Shown: piece after piece, positions 12,695 to 23,200 of the stretch
How positions within the stretch are numbered: the first letter of the stretch is position 1
How the letters are laid out: the number at the start of each line of letters is the position of its first letter
NCBI GenBank assembly: GCA_963680875.1
Contig: OY804578.1
Span: 992,001 to 1,056,000 of the forward strand
Direction: 5' to 3'
DNA from: Bathymodiolus brooksi
Taxonomy: Eukaryota; Mollusca; Bivalvia; Mytilida; Modiolidae
DNA length: 64,000 nt
Notes under the pieces: generated by a model
What the model saw: only the letters and a program-made list of their open reading frames with translations
Database searches by the model: none
Told to the model about the DNA's origin: nothing
Position numbers and translations under genes: made by a program

Positions 12695-12930
12695 CCAACC
12701 ATATGGTGTAATGGTTCGTGATCTCGTGTCGAGTGCGGTAGATCGTGTGCTCAAGCCTAGTCGGGCCAAACCAAACACTGTAACATTTGTATTTGCTGTC
12801 ATTTGCGATTAAGGGCAAAGACTGCTTGGTTCGGAATCGGCATAATGTTCCCTAGTGGAGAGAAAAGTGTACCTGCTGACTGTCATTTTAGAGAGCTAGC
12901 ACTCAAACTAAGCGTGTTGATCTAGTACAA
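12695..12930 (+). mobile_element. tRNA-derived SINE, head and body
   Basis: A tRNA-like head with an A-box-like tggtgtaatgg at 12,704-12,714 and a B-box-like gctcaagcct at 12,749-12,758 (gttcrannc-type, degenerate), 45 bp apart as in pol III promoters. The body that follows (tagtcgggccaaacc, then attaagggcaaagactg, cttggttcggaatcggcat, aatgttccctagtgg) resembles short retroposons I associate with molluscs. The B box is imperfect, so this copy is probably old and silent. It lies in an intron in the same direction as the gene. The 3' part is displaced by a minisatellite and resumes near 13,364. Flanking target duplications were not found. Confidence 0.72.
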
Positions 12931-13391
12931 CCCGGACGTCACCATCTCATCAACCCAGACGTCACCATCTCATCAACCCAGACGTCACCATCTCATAAAC
13001 CCAGACGTCACCATCTCATCAAGCCAGACGTCACCATGTCATCAACCCAATCGTCACCATCTCATCAACCCAGACGTCACCATCTCATTAACCCAAACGT
13101 CACCGTCTCATCAACCCAGACGTCACCATCTCATCAACCCAAACATCACTATCTCATCAACCCAGACGTCACCGTCTCATCATACCAGACATCACCATCT
13201 CATCAACCCAGACGTCACCATCTCATCAACCCAGACGTCACCATATCATCAACCCAGACGTCACCATGTCATCAACCCAGACGTCACCATCTCATCAACC
13301 CAGACGTCAACATCTCCTCAACCCAGACGTCACCATCTCATCAACCCAGACATCACATTTCATCTAGTACAACCCAGACGTCACCATCTAT
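12929..13391. repeat. 23-bp intronic minisatellite (about 20 copies) inside the SINE
   Basis: Units of 23 bp with core cagacgtcaccatctcatca followed by acc. Copies differ by a few substitutions (gtcaccatgtcatc, acatcactatc). The first unit is preceded by atctagtacaaccc (12,920-12,933), and the same phrase recurs at 13,362-13,375 before the last unit. A segment of the SINE thus seems to have been multiplied in place. All three + frames are largely open (three units are 69 bp, giving a 23-residue peptide repeat), which produces a 121-codon open frame at 13,036-13,401. I do not consider that coding, because it sits in an intron. Confidence 0.93.
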
Positions 13392-13445
13392 TCGAATATA
13401 ACCCGCCATGAAATAGCGGGAAAATTGCTTATTTGGCCTTAAACA
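13364..13445 (+). mobile_element. SINE 3' tail
   Basis: After the last minisatellite unit the sequence reads ttcgaatataacccgccatg, then aaatagcgggaaaattgc, ttatttggccttaaac. The cccgc...gcggg pair (13,402-13,406 and 13,416-13,420) can form a small stem. The ggccttaaac end resembles the ggcgttaaac 3' ends I associate with mollusc SINEs. I read it as the detached tail of the element that begins near 12,695. The attribution rests on recognition and has not been tested by alignment. Confidence 0.55.
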
Positions 13446-16141
13446 ATTTCTCGCTCTATACCAGGTTGGTTAAGAAAGGGCTAACAATCTCTCGCTCTAT
13501 ACCAGGTTGGTTAAGAAAGGGCTAAACATTTCTCGCTCTATACCAGGTTGGTTTAGAAAGGGCTGACAATCTCTTGCTCTATACCAGGTTGGTTCAGAAA
13601 GGGCTAACAATCTCTCGCTCTATACCAGGTTGGCTAAGAAAGGGCTAAAAATGTCTCCCTCTATTCCAGGTTGGTTCAGAAAGGGCTAACAATCTCTCGC
13701 TCTATACCAGGTTGGTTAAGAAAGGGCTAAAAATTGCTCGCTCTATACCAGGTTGGATTAGAAAGGGCTGACAATCTCTTGCTCTATACCAGGTTGGTTA
13801 AGAAAGGGCTAACAATCTCTCGCTCTATACCAGGTTGGTTAAGAAAGGGCTAACAATCTCTCGCTCTATACCAGGTTGGTTAAGAAAGGGCTAACAATCT
13901 CTCGCTCTATACCAGGTTGGTTAAGAAAGGGCTGACAATCTCTCCCTCTATTCCAGGTTGGTTAAGACAGGGTTAACAATCTCTTGCTCTATACCAGGTT
14001 GGTTAAGAAAGGGCTGACAATCTCTAGCTCTATACCAGGTTGGTTAAGAAAGGGCTAACAATCTCTCGCTCTATTCCAGGTTGGTTAAGAAAGGGCTAAC
14101 AATCTCCCTCTATACCAGATTGGTTAAGAAAGGGCTAACAATCTCTCGCTCTATACCAGGTTGGCTAAGAAAGGGCTGACAATCTCTCCCTCTATTCCAG
14201 GTTGGTTAAGAAAGGGCTAACAATCTCTTGCTCTATGCCAGGTTGGCTAAGAAAGGGCTGACAATCTCTCCCTCTATTCCAGGTTGGTTAAGAAAGGGCT
14301 AACAATTTCTTGCTCTATACCAGGTTGTTTAAGAAAGGGCTAACAATCTCTCGCTCTATACCAGGTTGGTTAAGAAAGGGCTAACAACCTCACTCTATAC
14401 CAGGTTGGTTAAGAAAGGGCTAACAATCTCTCGCTCTATACCAGGCTGGTTAAGAAAGGGCTACCAATCTTTCGCTCTATACCAGGTTGGTTAAGTAAGG
14501 GCTAACAATCTCTCGCTCTATACCAGGTCGGTTAAGAAAGGGCTAACAATCTCTCGCTCTATACCAGGTTGGTTAAGAAAGGGCTAAAAATCTCTTGCTC
14601 TATACCAGGTTGGATACGAAAAGGCTAACAATCTCCCTCTATACAAGGTTGGTTAAGAAAGGGCTAACAATCTCTCGCTCTATACCAGGTTGGTTAAGAA
14701 AGGGCCAACAATCTCTCGCTCTATACCAGGTTGCTTAAGAAAGGACTAACAATCTCTCGCTCTATACCAGGTTTGATAAGAAGGGGCTAACAATCTCTCG
14801 CTCTATACCAGGTTGGTTAAGAAAGGGCTAACAATCTCTCGCTCTATACCAGGGTGGTTAAGAAAGGGCTAACAATCTCTCGCTCTATACCAGGGTGGTT
14901 AAGAAAGGGCTAACAATCTCTTGCTCTATACCAGGTTGGCTATGAAAGGGCTGACAATCTCTTGCTCTATACCAGGTTGGTTAAGAAAGGGCTAACAATC
15001 TCTCGCTCTATACCAGGTTGGTTAAGAAAGGGCTGACAATCTCTCGCTATATACCAGGTTGATTAAGAAAGGGCTAACAATCTCTCGCTCTATATCAGGT
15101 TGGCTAAGAAAGGGCTAGCAATCTCTCGCTCTATACCAGGTTGGATAAGAAAGGGCAAACAATCTCCCGCTCTATACCAGGTTGGTTAAGAAAGGGCTAA
15201 CAATTTCTCGCTATATATCAGGTTGGTTAAGAAAGGGCTAACAATATTTCGCTCTATACCAGGTTGGCTAAGAAAGGACTAACAATCTCTCGCTCTATAC
15301 CAGGTTGGCTAAGAAGTCATTAACAATCTCTCGCTCTATACCAGGTTGGTTACGAAAGGGCTGACAATCTCTCGCTCCATACCAGGTTGGCTAAGAAAGT
15401 GCTAACAATCTCTCGCTCTATACCAGGTTGGTTAAGAAAGGGCTAACAATCTCTCGCTCTATACCAGGTTGGTTAAGAAAGGGCTAACAATCTCTCGCTC
15501 TATACCAGGTTGGTTAAGAAAGGGCTGCCAATCGCTCGCTCTATACCAGGTTGGTTAAGAGAGGGTTATCAATCTCTTGCTCTATTCCAGGTTGGTTAAG
15601 AAAGGGCTAACATATCTCGCTCTATACCAGGTTGGTTAAGAAAGGGCTAACAATCTCTCGCTCTAAACCAGGTTGGTTAAGAAAGGGCTAACAATCTCAC
15701 GCTCTATACCAGATTTGTTAATAAAGGACTAACAATCTCTCGCTCTATACCAGGTTGGTTAAGAAGGGGCTAACAATCTCTCGCTCTATACCAGGTTGGA
15801 TAAGAAAGGGCTAACATCTCTCGCTCTATACCAGGTTGGTTAAGAAAGGGCTAACAATCTCTCGCTCTATACCAGGTTGGTTAAGAAGGGGCTAACAATC
15901 GCTAGCTTTATACCAGATTGGTTAAGAAGGGGCTAACAATCTCTCGCTCTATACCAGGTTGGTTTAGAAAGGGCTAACATCTCTCGCTCTATACCAGGTT
16001 GGTTAAGAAAGGGATAACAATCTCTCGCTCTATACCAGGTTGGTTAAGAAAGGGCTAACAATCTCTCGCTCTATACCAGGTTGGTTAAGAAAGGGCTAAC
16101 AATCTTTCGCTCTATACCAGGTTGGTTAAGAAAGGGCTAAC
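13442..16141. repeat. 41-bp intronic minisatellite (about 66 copies)
   Basis: Head-to-tail 41-bp units: aacaatctctcgctctatac, caggttggttaagaaagg, gct. Unit starts at 13,442 and 13,483 give the period. Copies vary at a few sites (gctaac/gctgac, ctcgctc/cttgctc/ctccctc, ggttaag/ggctaag), and a few units are 1-4 bp short (for example aacaatctccctctatac near 14,099). G and C are balanced, unlike the other arrays here. It starts directly at the SINE's 3' end and stops about 245 bp before the last exon. Confidence 0.95.
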
Positions 16142-16386
16142 CTCAGATCTGGGTTTTATTATACCAGATAGGACCTTAACCATGACTATACAAAGAAGAG
16201 ATACTTTACCATCGATATTGAGGCTATCGATTGAAATCTTTATAGTTATTTCGAAGCTTGTAGATACTTGATAACATTGAACACAAACTTGTTCATTTAT
16301 GAATAATAAAATGTCGGCGGAAGACAAGAATTTAAAAGTACAAACAGTTATACAAATATATATAAACATTTATTGTTTATTTTCAG
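16142..16386 (+). other. Non-repetitive 3' part of the last intron
   Basis: Unique A/T-rich intron sequence ending in the acceptor tgtttattttcag. The minus-strand open frames across it (16,112-16,369 and 16,348-16,596) have no recognisable product and overlap the exon on the other strand. Confidence 0.7.
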
Positions 16387-16558
16387 AGTGAAAGGAATTG
16401 ATGGTTTAAGAGTGGCAGACGGTTCTATAATGAGACATCTTACTTCCGGTAATACAAATGCACCTTGTATTATGATAGGTGAAAAAGCCGCTGATTTAAT
16501 CAGAGGGAAAGATACAGTAGAGGACTTCCGAAAGAAGATTAAACAGTTAAATATATGA
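16387..16558 (+). CDS. GMC oxidoreductase, terminal coding exon with stop
   Basis: Final coding exon of the gene whose previous exon ends at 12,548. The first base completes the split Arg codon, then 56 residues and TGA at 16,556-16,558. It carries the family's closing motifs in order: [22 protein letters not shown] and [10 protein letters not shown]. These form part of the FAD-contacting C-terminal segment. The Asn-rich SGNTNAP motif holds the second member of the catalytic pair (His or Asn in this family, Asn-type here). The joined two exons give 131 residues, about the last fifth of a family protein of roughly 550-650 residues. One oddity is IMRHLTSGN, where the family usually has Pro just after IM; here it is Arg. 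A charged tail (KKIKQLNI) follows. No transmembrane segment or obvious C-terminal targeting tripeptide is seen. Confidence 0.93.
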
Positions 16559-16664
16559 TGTGTGATTATTACATGATTTATGCATGATTTATACATGCAA
16601 GATTTAAAATTTATCAGTAAAATAATAGAAATTATTATACCTCACTAACTTCTCATTGGCTTAA

Positions 16665-16670
16665 ATTAAA
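16665..16670 (+). promoter_or_regulatory. Candidate polyadenylation hexamer attaaa
   Basis: The variant hexamer attaaa lies 107 bases after the stop of the GMC gene. Overlapping aataaa copies at 16,841-16,850 are an alternative, but they sit in A-rich low-complexity DNA and are less convincing. Confidence 0.35.
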
Positions 16671-16730
16671 TCACATGACCTGAAACAATTTTATTGTTTT
16701 GTGAAAATTAACCCAAACTGGAAATAACTA

Positions 16731-16773
16731 GTTGTTTACTGGGTAACAACCCTATTGTTTCCCGATAAACAAC
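16731..16773. repeat. Short inverted repeat
   Basis: gttgtttactggg (16,731-16,743) is matched by cccgataaacaac (16,761-16,773) in reverse complement with two mismatches, around a 17-base loop. The phrases gttgttt and ttgtttccc recur in the larger foldback at 17,490-17,635, so the two may be related. Confidence 0.6.
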
Positions 16774-16807
16774 CCATTGCGTGCCTCAAAAGGGAAACAA
16801 CTCTTTC

Positions 16808-17065
16808 AAAAATTTCATAAAATTTCAAAATTCTAAAATCAATAAATAAAAAAAAAAATTCAAAAGTTCAAAATTTTCAAAAAATTCCAATATTTCAAAA
16901 TTGTTTAAAAATTTAAAATTTTTAAAAATTTCACAATTAGAAAAATTTCAAAAAAATTCAAAATTTTCATAGGATATCAAAATTTTTAAAAAACTTCAAT
17001 ATTTCAAAATTTTCAAAGAGTTTAAACAATTTCAGTTTTCATAAAATTTCAAAATTTTAATATTT
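16808..17065. repeat. A/T-rich low-complexity tract
   Basis: About 250 bp of loosely repeated aaaatttcaaaattttcaaa phrases with an A run near 16,848-16,858. There is no fixed period and no coding potential. Confidence 0.85.
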
Positions 17066-17489
17066 AAATAATAATATTGAAAAATGATAAAACAATTATA
17101 GCCTACAAATTTCTGTCAATACTATTGCCTTCTTCAAAAAGAATAAAGATTACCTAAAATTGAAATTGACTGGTTAATAAAAGTATTAAGAAATGGGTGT
17201 TTTCATAATGGACCGGTTATATGTCCAAGGTAAGTCATAATGGTTCAAGGAAGGTTGTATTGGCCCGAGGCAATTTTTGAAGTTATTAAACACACATTTT
17301 AAATCTGTTGAAAATATTACTGATGGCCGGTTTGTGCCCTATATCACTGGTTGTGTTGTGAACTTTAAAATAAACATGAAATAGTTTAACATTTGTTAAA
17401 AATTTGTCAAAAGTTATTAAACGCACATTTTGCTTAAATACATGTATTTATTTAAATGCCCAATCCTTGGTCTGTTGTTCGGTATAATG
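17066..17489. other. Intergenic sequence without a recognised gene
   Basis: A/T-rich unique DNA. It contains a 12-bp-plus direct repeat, aagttattaaac followed by rcacatttt, at 17,280 and 17,411 (131 bp apart). No open frame of note and no family recognised. Confidence 0.6.
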
Positions 17490-17635
17490 AAACAGTTATT
17501 GCCTTCAATGGATTGTAAACATCAGAATTGTTAACCCTCAAGGGGTTGTTTCCCTCGGGACAAAGCCCTCGGGAAACCAACCCCATCAGGTTAACAATTC
17601 TGGATGCTTACATCCATTGAAGGCAATAATTGTTT
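17490..17635. mobile_element. 146-bp foldback palindrome (MITE-like or extruding hairpin)
   Basis: The left arm 17,490-17,554 and right arm 17,571-17,635 are near-perfect reverse complements. aaacagttattgccttcaat pairs with attgaaggcaataattgttt, agaattgttaacc with ggttaacaattct, and ggggttgtttccc with gggaaaccaacccc, with a few single mismatches or bulges. The 16-base centre (tcgggacaaagccctc) can itself form ggg/ccc pairs. There is no coding capacity. It may be a non-autonomous foldback element or a structured regulatory or hairpin sequence. Confidence 0.8.
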
Positions 17636-18192
17636 ATTGCTTTGTTCTGTAGATAGTAGATCAATTCGTCGATTTAGTTGAACCTATTCATCATGGATGT
17701 TTCGTATGAATCGGAATTGTAAAATGGAAAGAAAATATGATTTTAGTTTCATCAATAATGTCACATGCCAAATATTATTACCATAAGAACGTCGATATGA
17801 TATGTAGTGTGCATTTCTAGAATAACCTTCATCGAAGACTGGAAAGCCATATGTTTATTTAATTGTGAGCAATGTAAAACCAAAGTGACTAAATACGACT
17901 GCAAAGTCGTCTAAAGTCACTTATATCTGAGGGAGGAGAACAGTAGTTTAAATTCTGGCCTCTTCCACAAACAACTGACTACATGTAGATATCACAGACG
18001 ATATGATGCTTGTATTCCAGAGCCTGTTCCGGTTAACATTACTTTTTAAACAGGGGACATTATCTGTTAAATGTATGCCATAATAATAGATAATAACATT
18101 TTCTCTGGAAATTGTTTGTGGTTGTCATTGTGTAATATGAATCTACTATCTGTAATATGAAGAAGGATAGACAATTAAAGGGCAATGGAATG
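17636..18192. other. Intergenic sequence before the 23-bp satellite
   Basis: Unique A/T-rich DNA with one strong hairpin at 17,883-17,922. It includes tacatgtag near 17,981. No gene, RNA family or further repeat recognised. Confidence 0.6.
17883..17922. repeat. Two-stem hairpin
   Basis: An outer pair aagtgact / agtcactt and an inner pair acgact / agtcgt enclose a four-base loop (gcaa), with small internal loops of 3-4 bases. This gives 14 potential base pairs in 40 bases. No poly-T terminator follows. Confidence 0.6.
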
Positions 18193-20281
18193 GTTAAAAC
18201 AACGCTACATAATTAGTTAAAACAACACTACATAGATAGTTAACACAACACTACATAGATAGTTAACACAACGCTACATAGATAGATAAAACACCACTAC
18301 ATAGATAGTAAACACAACACTACATAGATAGTTAAAACAACACTACATAGATAGTTAACACAACACTACATAGATAGTTAACACAACACTACATAGATAG
18401 TTAACACAAAACTACATAGATAGTTAACACAGCACCACATAGATAGTTAACACAACACTACATAGATAGTTAACACAAAACTACATAGATAGTTAACACA
18501 ACACTACATATATAGTTAACACAACACTATTTAGATAGTTAACACAGCACCACATAGATAGATAACACAACACTACATAGATAGTTAACACAACACTACA
18601 TAGATAGTTAACACAACAATACATAGATAGTTAACACAACACTACATAGATAGATTACACAACACTACATAGAGAGTTAACACCACACTACATAGATAGC
18701 TAACACAACACTACATAGATAGTTAACAGAACACTACATAGATAGTTAACACAACACTACATAGATATTTAACACAACACTACATAGATACTTAACACAA
18801 CACTACATAGATAGATAACACAACACTACATAGATAGATAACACAACACTACACAGATAGTTAACACAACACTACATAGATAGTTAACACAACACTACAT
18901 AGATAGCTAACACAACACTATATCAATAGTTAACACAACACTACATGGAGAGCTAACACAAAACTACATAGATAGCTAACACAACACTACATAGATAGTT
19001 AACACAACACTACATAGATAGTTACCACAACACTACATAGATAGGTAACACAGCACTACATAGATAGATAACACAACACTACATAGATAGATAACGCAAC
19101 ACTACATAGATAGATAACACAACACTACATAGATAGTTAACACAACACTACATAGATAGTTAACACAACACTACATAGATAGCTAACACAACACTACATC
19201 AATAGTTAACACAACACTACATGGAGAGCTAACACAAAACTACATAGATAGTTAACACAACACTACATAGATAGTTAACACAGCACTATTTAGATAGTTA
19301 ACACAACACTACATAGATAGTTAACAACTACATAGATAGTTAACACAACACTACATAGATAGTTAACACAGCACTACATAGATAGATAACACAACACTAC
19401 ATAGATAGATAACACAACACTACATAGATAGTTAACACAACACTACATAGATAGTTAACACAACACTACATAGATAGCTAATACAAAGCTACATAGATAG
19501 CTAACACAACACTACATGGATAGTTAACACAACACTACATAGTTAGTTAACACAACACTACATAGATAACTATCACAACACTACATAGATAGCTAACACA
19601 ACACTACATAGATAGTTAACACAATACTACATAGATAGTTATAACAACACTACATAGATAGCTAAAACAACACTATATAGATAGCTAACACAACACTACA
19701 TAGGTAGCTAACACAAAACTACATAGATAGTTAACAAAACACTACATAGATAGTTAACACAACACTACATAGATAGTTAAAACAACATTACATCGATAGT
19801 TAAAATAACACTACATAGATAGCTAACACAACACTACATAGATAGTTAACACAACACCACATAGATAGTTAACACAACACTATTTAGATAGTTAACACAA
19901 CACTACATAGATAGTTAACACAACACTACATATATAGCTAACACAACACTACATAGATAGTTATCACAACACTACATAGATAGTTAACACAACACTATTT
20001 AGATAGTTAACACAACATTACATAGATACTTAACACAACACTACATAGATAGCTAACACAACACTACATAGATAGTTAACACAACACTACATAGATAGTT
20101 AACAAAACACTACATAGATAGTTAACACAACACTACATAGATAGTTAAAATAACACTACATAGATAGCTAACACAACACTACATAGATAGTTAACACAAC
20201 ACTACATAGATAGCTAACACAACACTACATAGATAGCAAACACAACAATACATAGATAGTTAACACAACACTACATAGATA

Positions 20282-23200
20282 GCTATACAAAACTACATAG
20301 ATAGCTAACACAACACTACACAGATAGTCAACACAACACTACATAGATAGTTAACACAACACTACATAGATAGCTAACACAACACTACATAGATAGTTAA
20401 CACAACACTACATAGATAGCTAAAACAACACTACATATATAGCTAACACAACACTACATAGGTAGCTAACACAACACTACATAGATAGTTAACACAACAC
20501 TACATAGATAGTTAACACAACACTACATAGATAGTTAACACAACACTACATAGATAGCTAACACAACACTACATAGATAGTTATCACAACACTACATAGA
20601 TAGTTAACACAACACTATTTAGATAGTTAACACAACATTACATAGATAGCTAACACAACACTACATAGATAGCTAACACAACACTACATATATAGTTAAC
20701 ACAACACTACATAGATAGTTAACAAAACACTACATAGATAGTTAACACAACACTATTTAGATAGTTAACACAACATTACATAGATAGCTAACACAACACT
20801 ACATAGATAGCTAACACAACACTACATAGATAGTTAACACAACACTACATAGATAGTTAACAAAACACTACATAGATAGTTAACACAACACTACATAGAT
20901 AGTTAAAATAACACTACATAGATAGCTAACACAACACTACATAGATAGTTAACACAACACTACATAGATAGTTAAAATAACACTACATAGATAGCTAACA
21001 CAACACTACATAGATAGCTAACACAACACTACATAGATAGCTAACACAACACTACATAGATAGTTAACACAACAATACATAGATAGTTAACACAACACTA
21101 CATAAATAGCTATACAAAACTACATAGATAGCTAACACAACACTACACAGATAGTCAACACAACACTACATAGATAGTTAACACAACACTACATAGATAG
21201 CTAACACAACACTACATAGATAGTTAACACAACACTACATAGATAGCTAAAACAACAATACATATATAGCTAACACAACACTACATAGGTAGCTAACACA
21301 ACACTACATAGATAGTTAACACAACACTACATAGATAGTTAACACAACACTACATAGATATTTAACACAACACTACATAGATAGTTAAGACAACACTACA
21401 TAGATAGCTAAAACAACACTACATAGATAGCTATCACAACACTACATAGATAGCTAACACAACACTACATAGATAGTAAACACAACACTACATAGATAGT
21501 TAACACAACACTACAGAGATAGCTAAAACAACACTACATAGATAGCTAACACATCACTACATAGATAGCTAACACAACACTACATAGATAGTTAACACAA
21601 CACTACATAGATAGTTAACACAACACTACATAGATAGCTAAAACAACACTACATAGATAGCTAACACAACACTACATAGATAGTTAACACAGCACTACAC
21701 AGATAGTTAACACAACACTACATAGATAGTTAACACAACACCACATAGACAGTTAACACAAGACTACATAGATAGCTAAAACAACACTACATAGATAGCT
21801 AACACAACACTACATAGATAGTTAACACAACACTACACAGATAGTTAACACAACACTACATAGATAGATAACACAACACTACATAGATAGTTAACACAAC
21901 ACTACATAGATAGTTAACACAACACTACATAGATAGCTAACACAACACTACATAAAGAGTTAACACAACACTACATGGAGAGCTAACACAAAACTACATA
22001 GATAGTTAACACAACACTACATAGATAGTTAACACAACACTACATAGATAGTTAACACAACACTACATAGATAGCTAACACAACACTACATAGATAGTTA
22101 TCACAACACTACATAGATAGTTAACACAACACTATTTAGATAGTTAACACAACATTACATAGATAGTTAACACAACACTACATAGATAGCTAACACAACA
22201 CTACATAGATAGTTAACACAACACTACATAGATAGTTAACAAAACACTACATAGATAGTTAACACAACACTACATAGATAGTTATAATAACACTACATAG
22301 ATAGTTAACACAACACTACATAGATAGCTAACACAACACTACATAGATAGTTAACACAACAATACATAGATAGTTAACACAACACTACATAGATAGCTAT
22401 ACAAAACTACATAGATAGCTAACACAACACTACACAGATAGTCAACACAACACTACATAGATAGTTAACACAACACTACATAGATAGTTAACACAGCACT
22501 ACATAGATAGATAACACAACACTACATAGATAGATAACACAACACTACATAGATAGTTAACACAACACTACATAGATAGTTAACACAACACTACATAGAT
22601 AGCTAATACAAAGCTACATAGATAGCTAACACAACACTACATAGATAGTTAACACAACACTATATAGTTAGTTAACACAACACTACATAGATAACTATCA
22701 CAACACTACATAGATAGCTAACACAACACTACATAGATAGTTAACACAATACTACATAGATAGTTATAACAACACTACATAGATAGCTAAAACAACACTA
22801 CATAGATGGCTAACACAACACTACATAGGTAGCTAACACAAAACTACATAGATAGTTAACAAAACACTACATAGATAGTTAACACAACACTACATAGATA
22901 GTTAAAACAACATTACATCGATAGTTAAAATAACAGTACATAGATAGCTAACACAACACTACATAGATAGTTAACACAACACCACATAGATAGTTAACAC
23001 AACACTATTTAGATAGTTAACACAACACTACATAGATAGTTAACACAACACTACATAGATAGCTAACACAACACTACATAGATAGGTATCACAACACTAC
23101 ATAGATAGTTAACAAAACACTACATAGATAGTTAACACAACACTACATAGATAGTTAACACAACACTACATAGATAGTTAACAAAACACTACATAGATAG

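Larger units (their letters stand above)
12549..16386 (+). other. Last intron of the GMC oxidoreductase gene (3,838 bp, repeat-filled)
   Basis: Donor AG|gtaatg at 12,548/12,549 and acceptor tgtttattttcag|agtg at 16,386/16,387. The two flanking exons join with an Arg codon split AG|A and stay in frame. Most of the intron is repeats: a SINE head, a 23-bp minisatellite, a SINE tail and a 41-bp minisatellite. The parts at 12,549-12,694 and 16,142-16,386 are non-repetitive A/T-rich sequence with nothing else recognised. Confidence 0.92.
16559..16800 (+). other. Probable 3' UTR and 3' flank of the GMC gene
   Basis: A/T-rich sequence following the stop, starting with repeated atgattta/tacatg phrases. 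No open frame. The transcript end is not fixed by the sequence; candidate polyadenylation signals lie at 16,665 and 16,841. A short inverted repeat sits at 16,731-16,773. Confidence 0.5.

Noticed and set aside
12700..12775. Functional tRNA gene
   Set aside because: A- and B-box-like motifs are present, but the B box is degenerate, no full cloverleaf is evident, and a SINE-like body follows directly.
13036..13401. 121-codon open frame with a 23-residue peptide repeat
   Set aside because: The period is the 23-bp minisatellite read in all three frames in turn, and it lies in an intron.
13442..16141. CRISPR array
   Set aside because: The 41-bp units are contiguous with no unique spacers, and the context is a eukaryotic intron.
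16112..16596. Two minus-strand open frames near the last exon
   Set aside because: They overlap the real terminal exon or the minisatellite edge and have no recognisable features.
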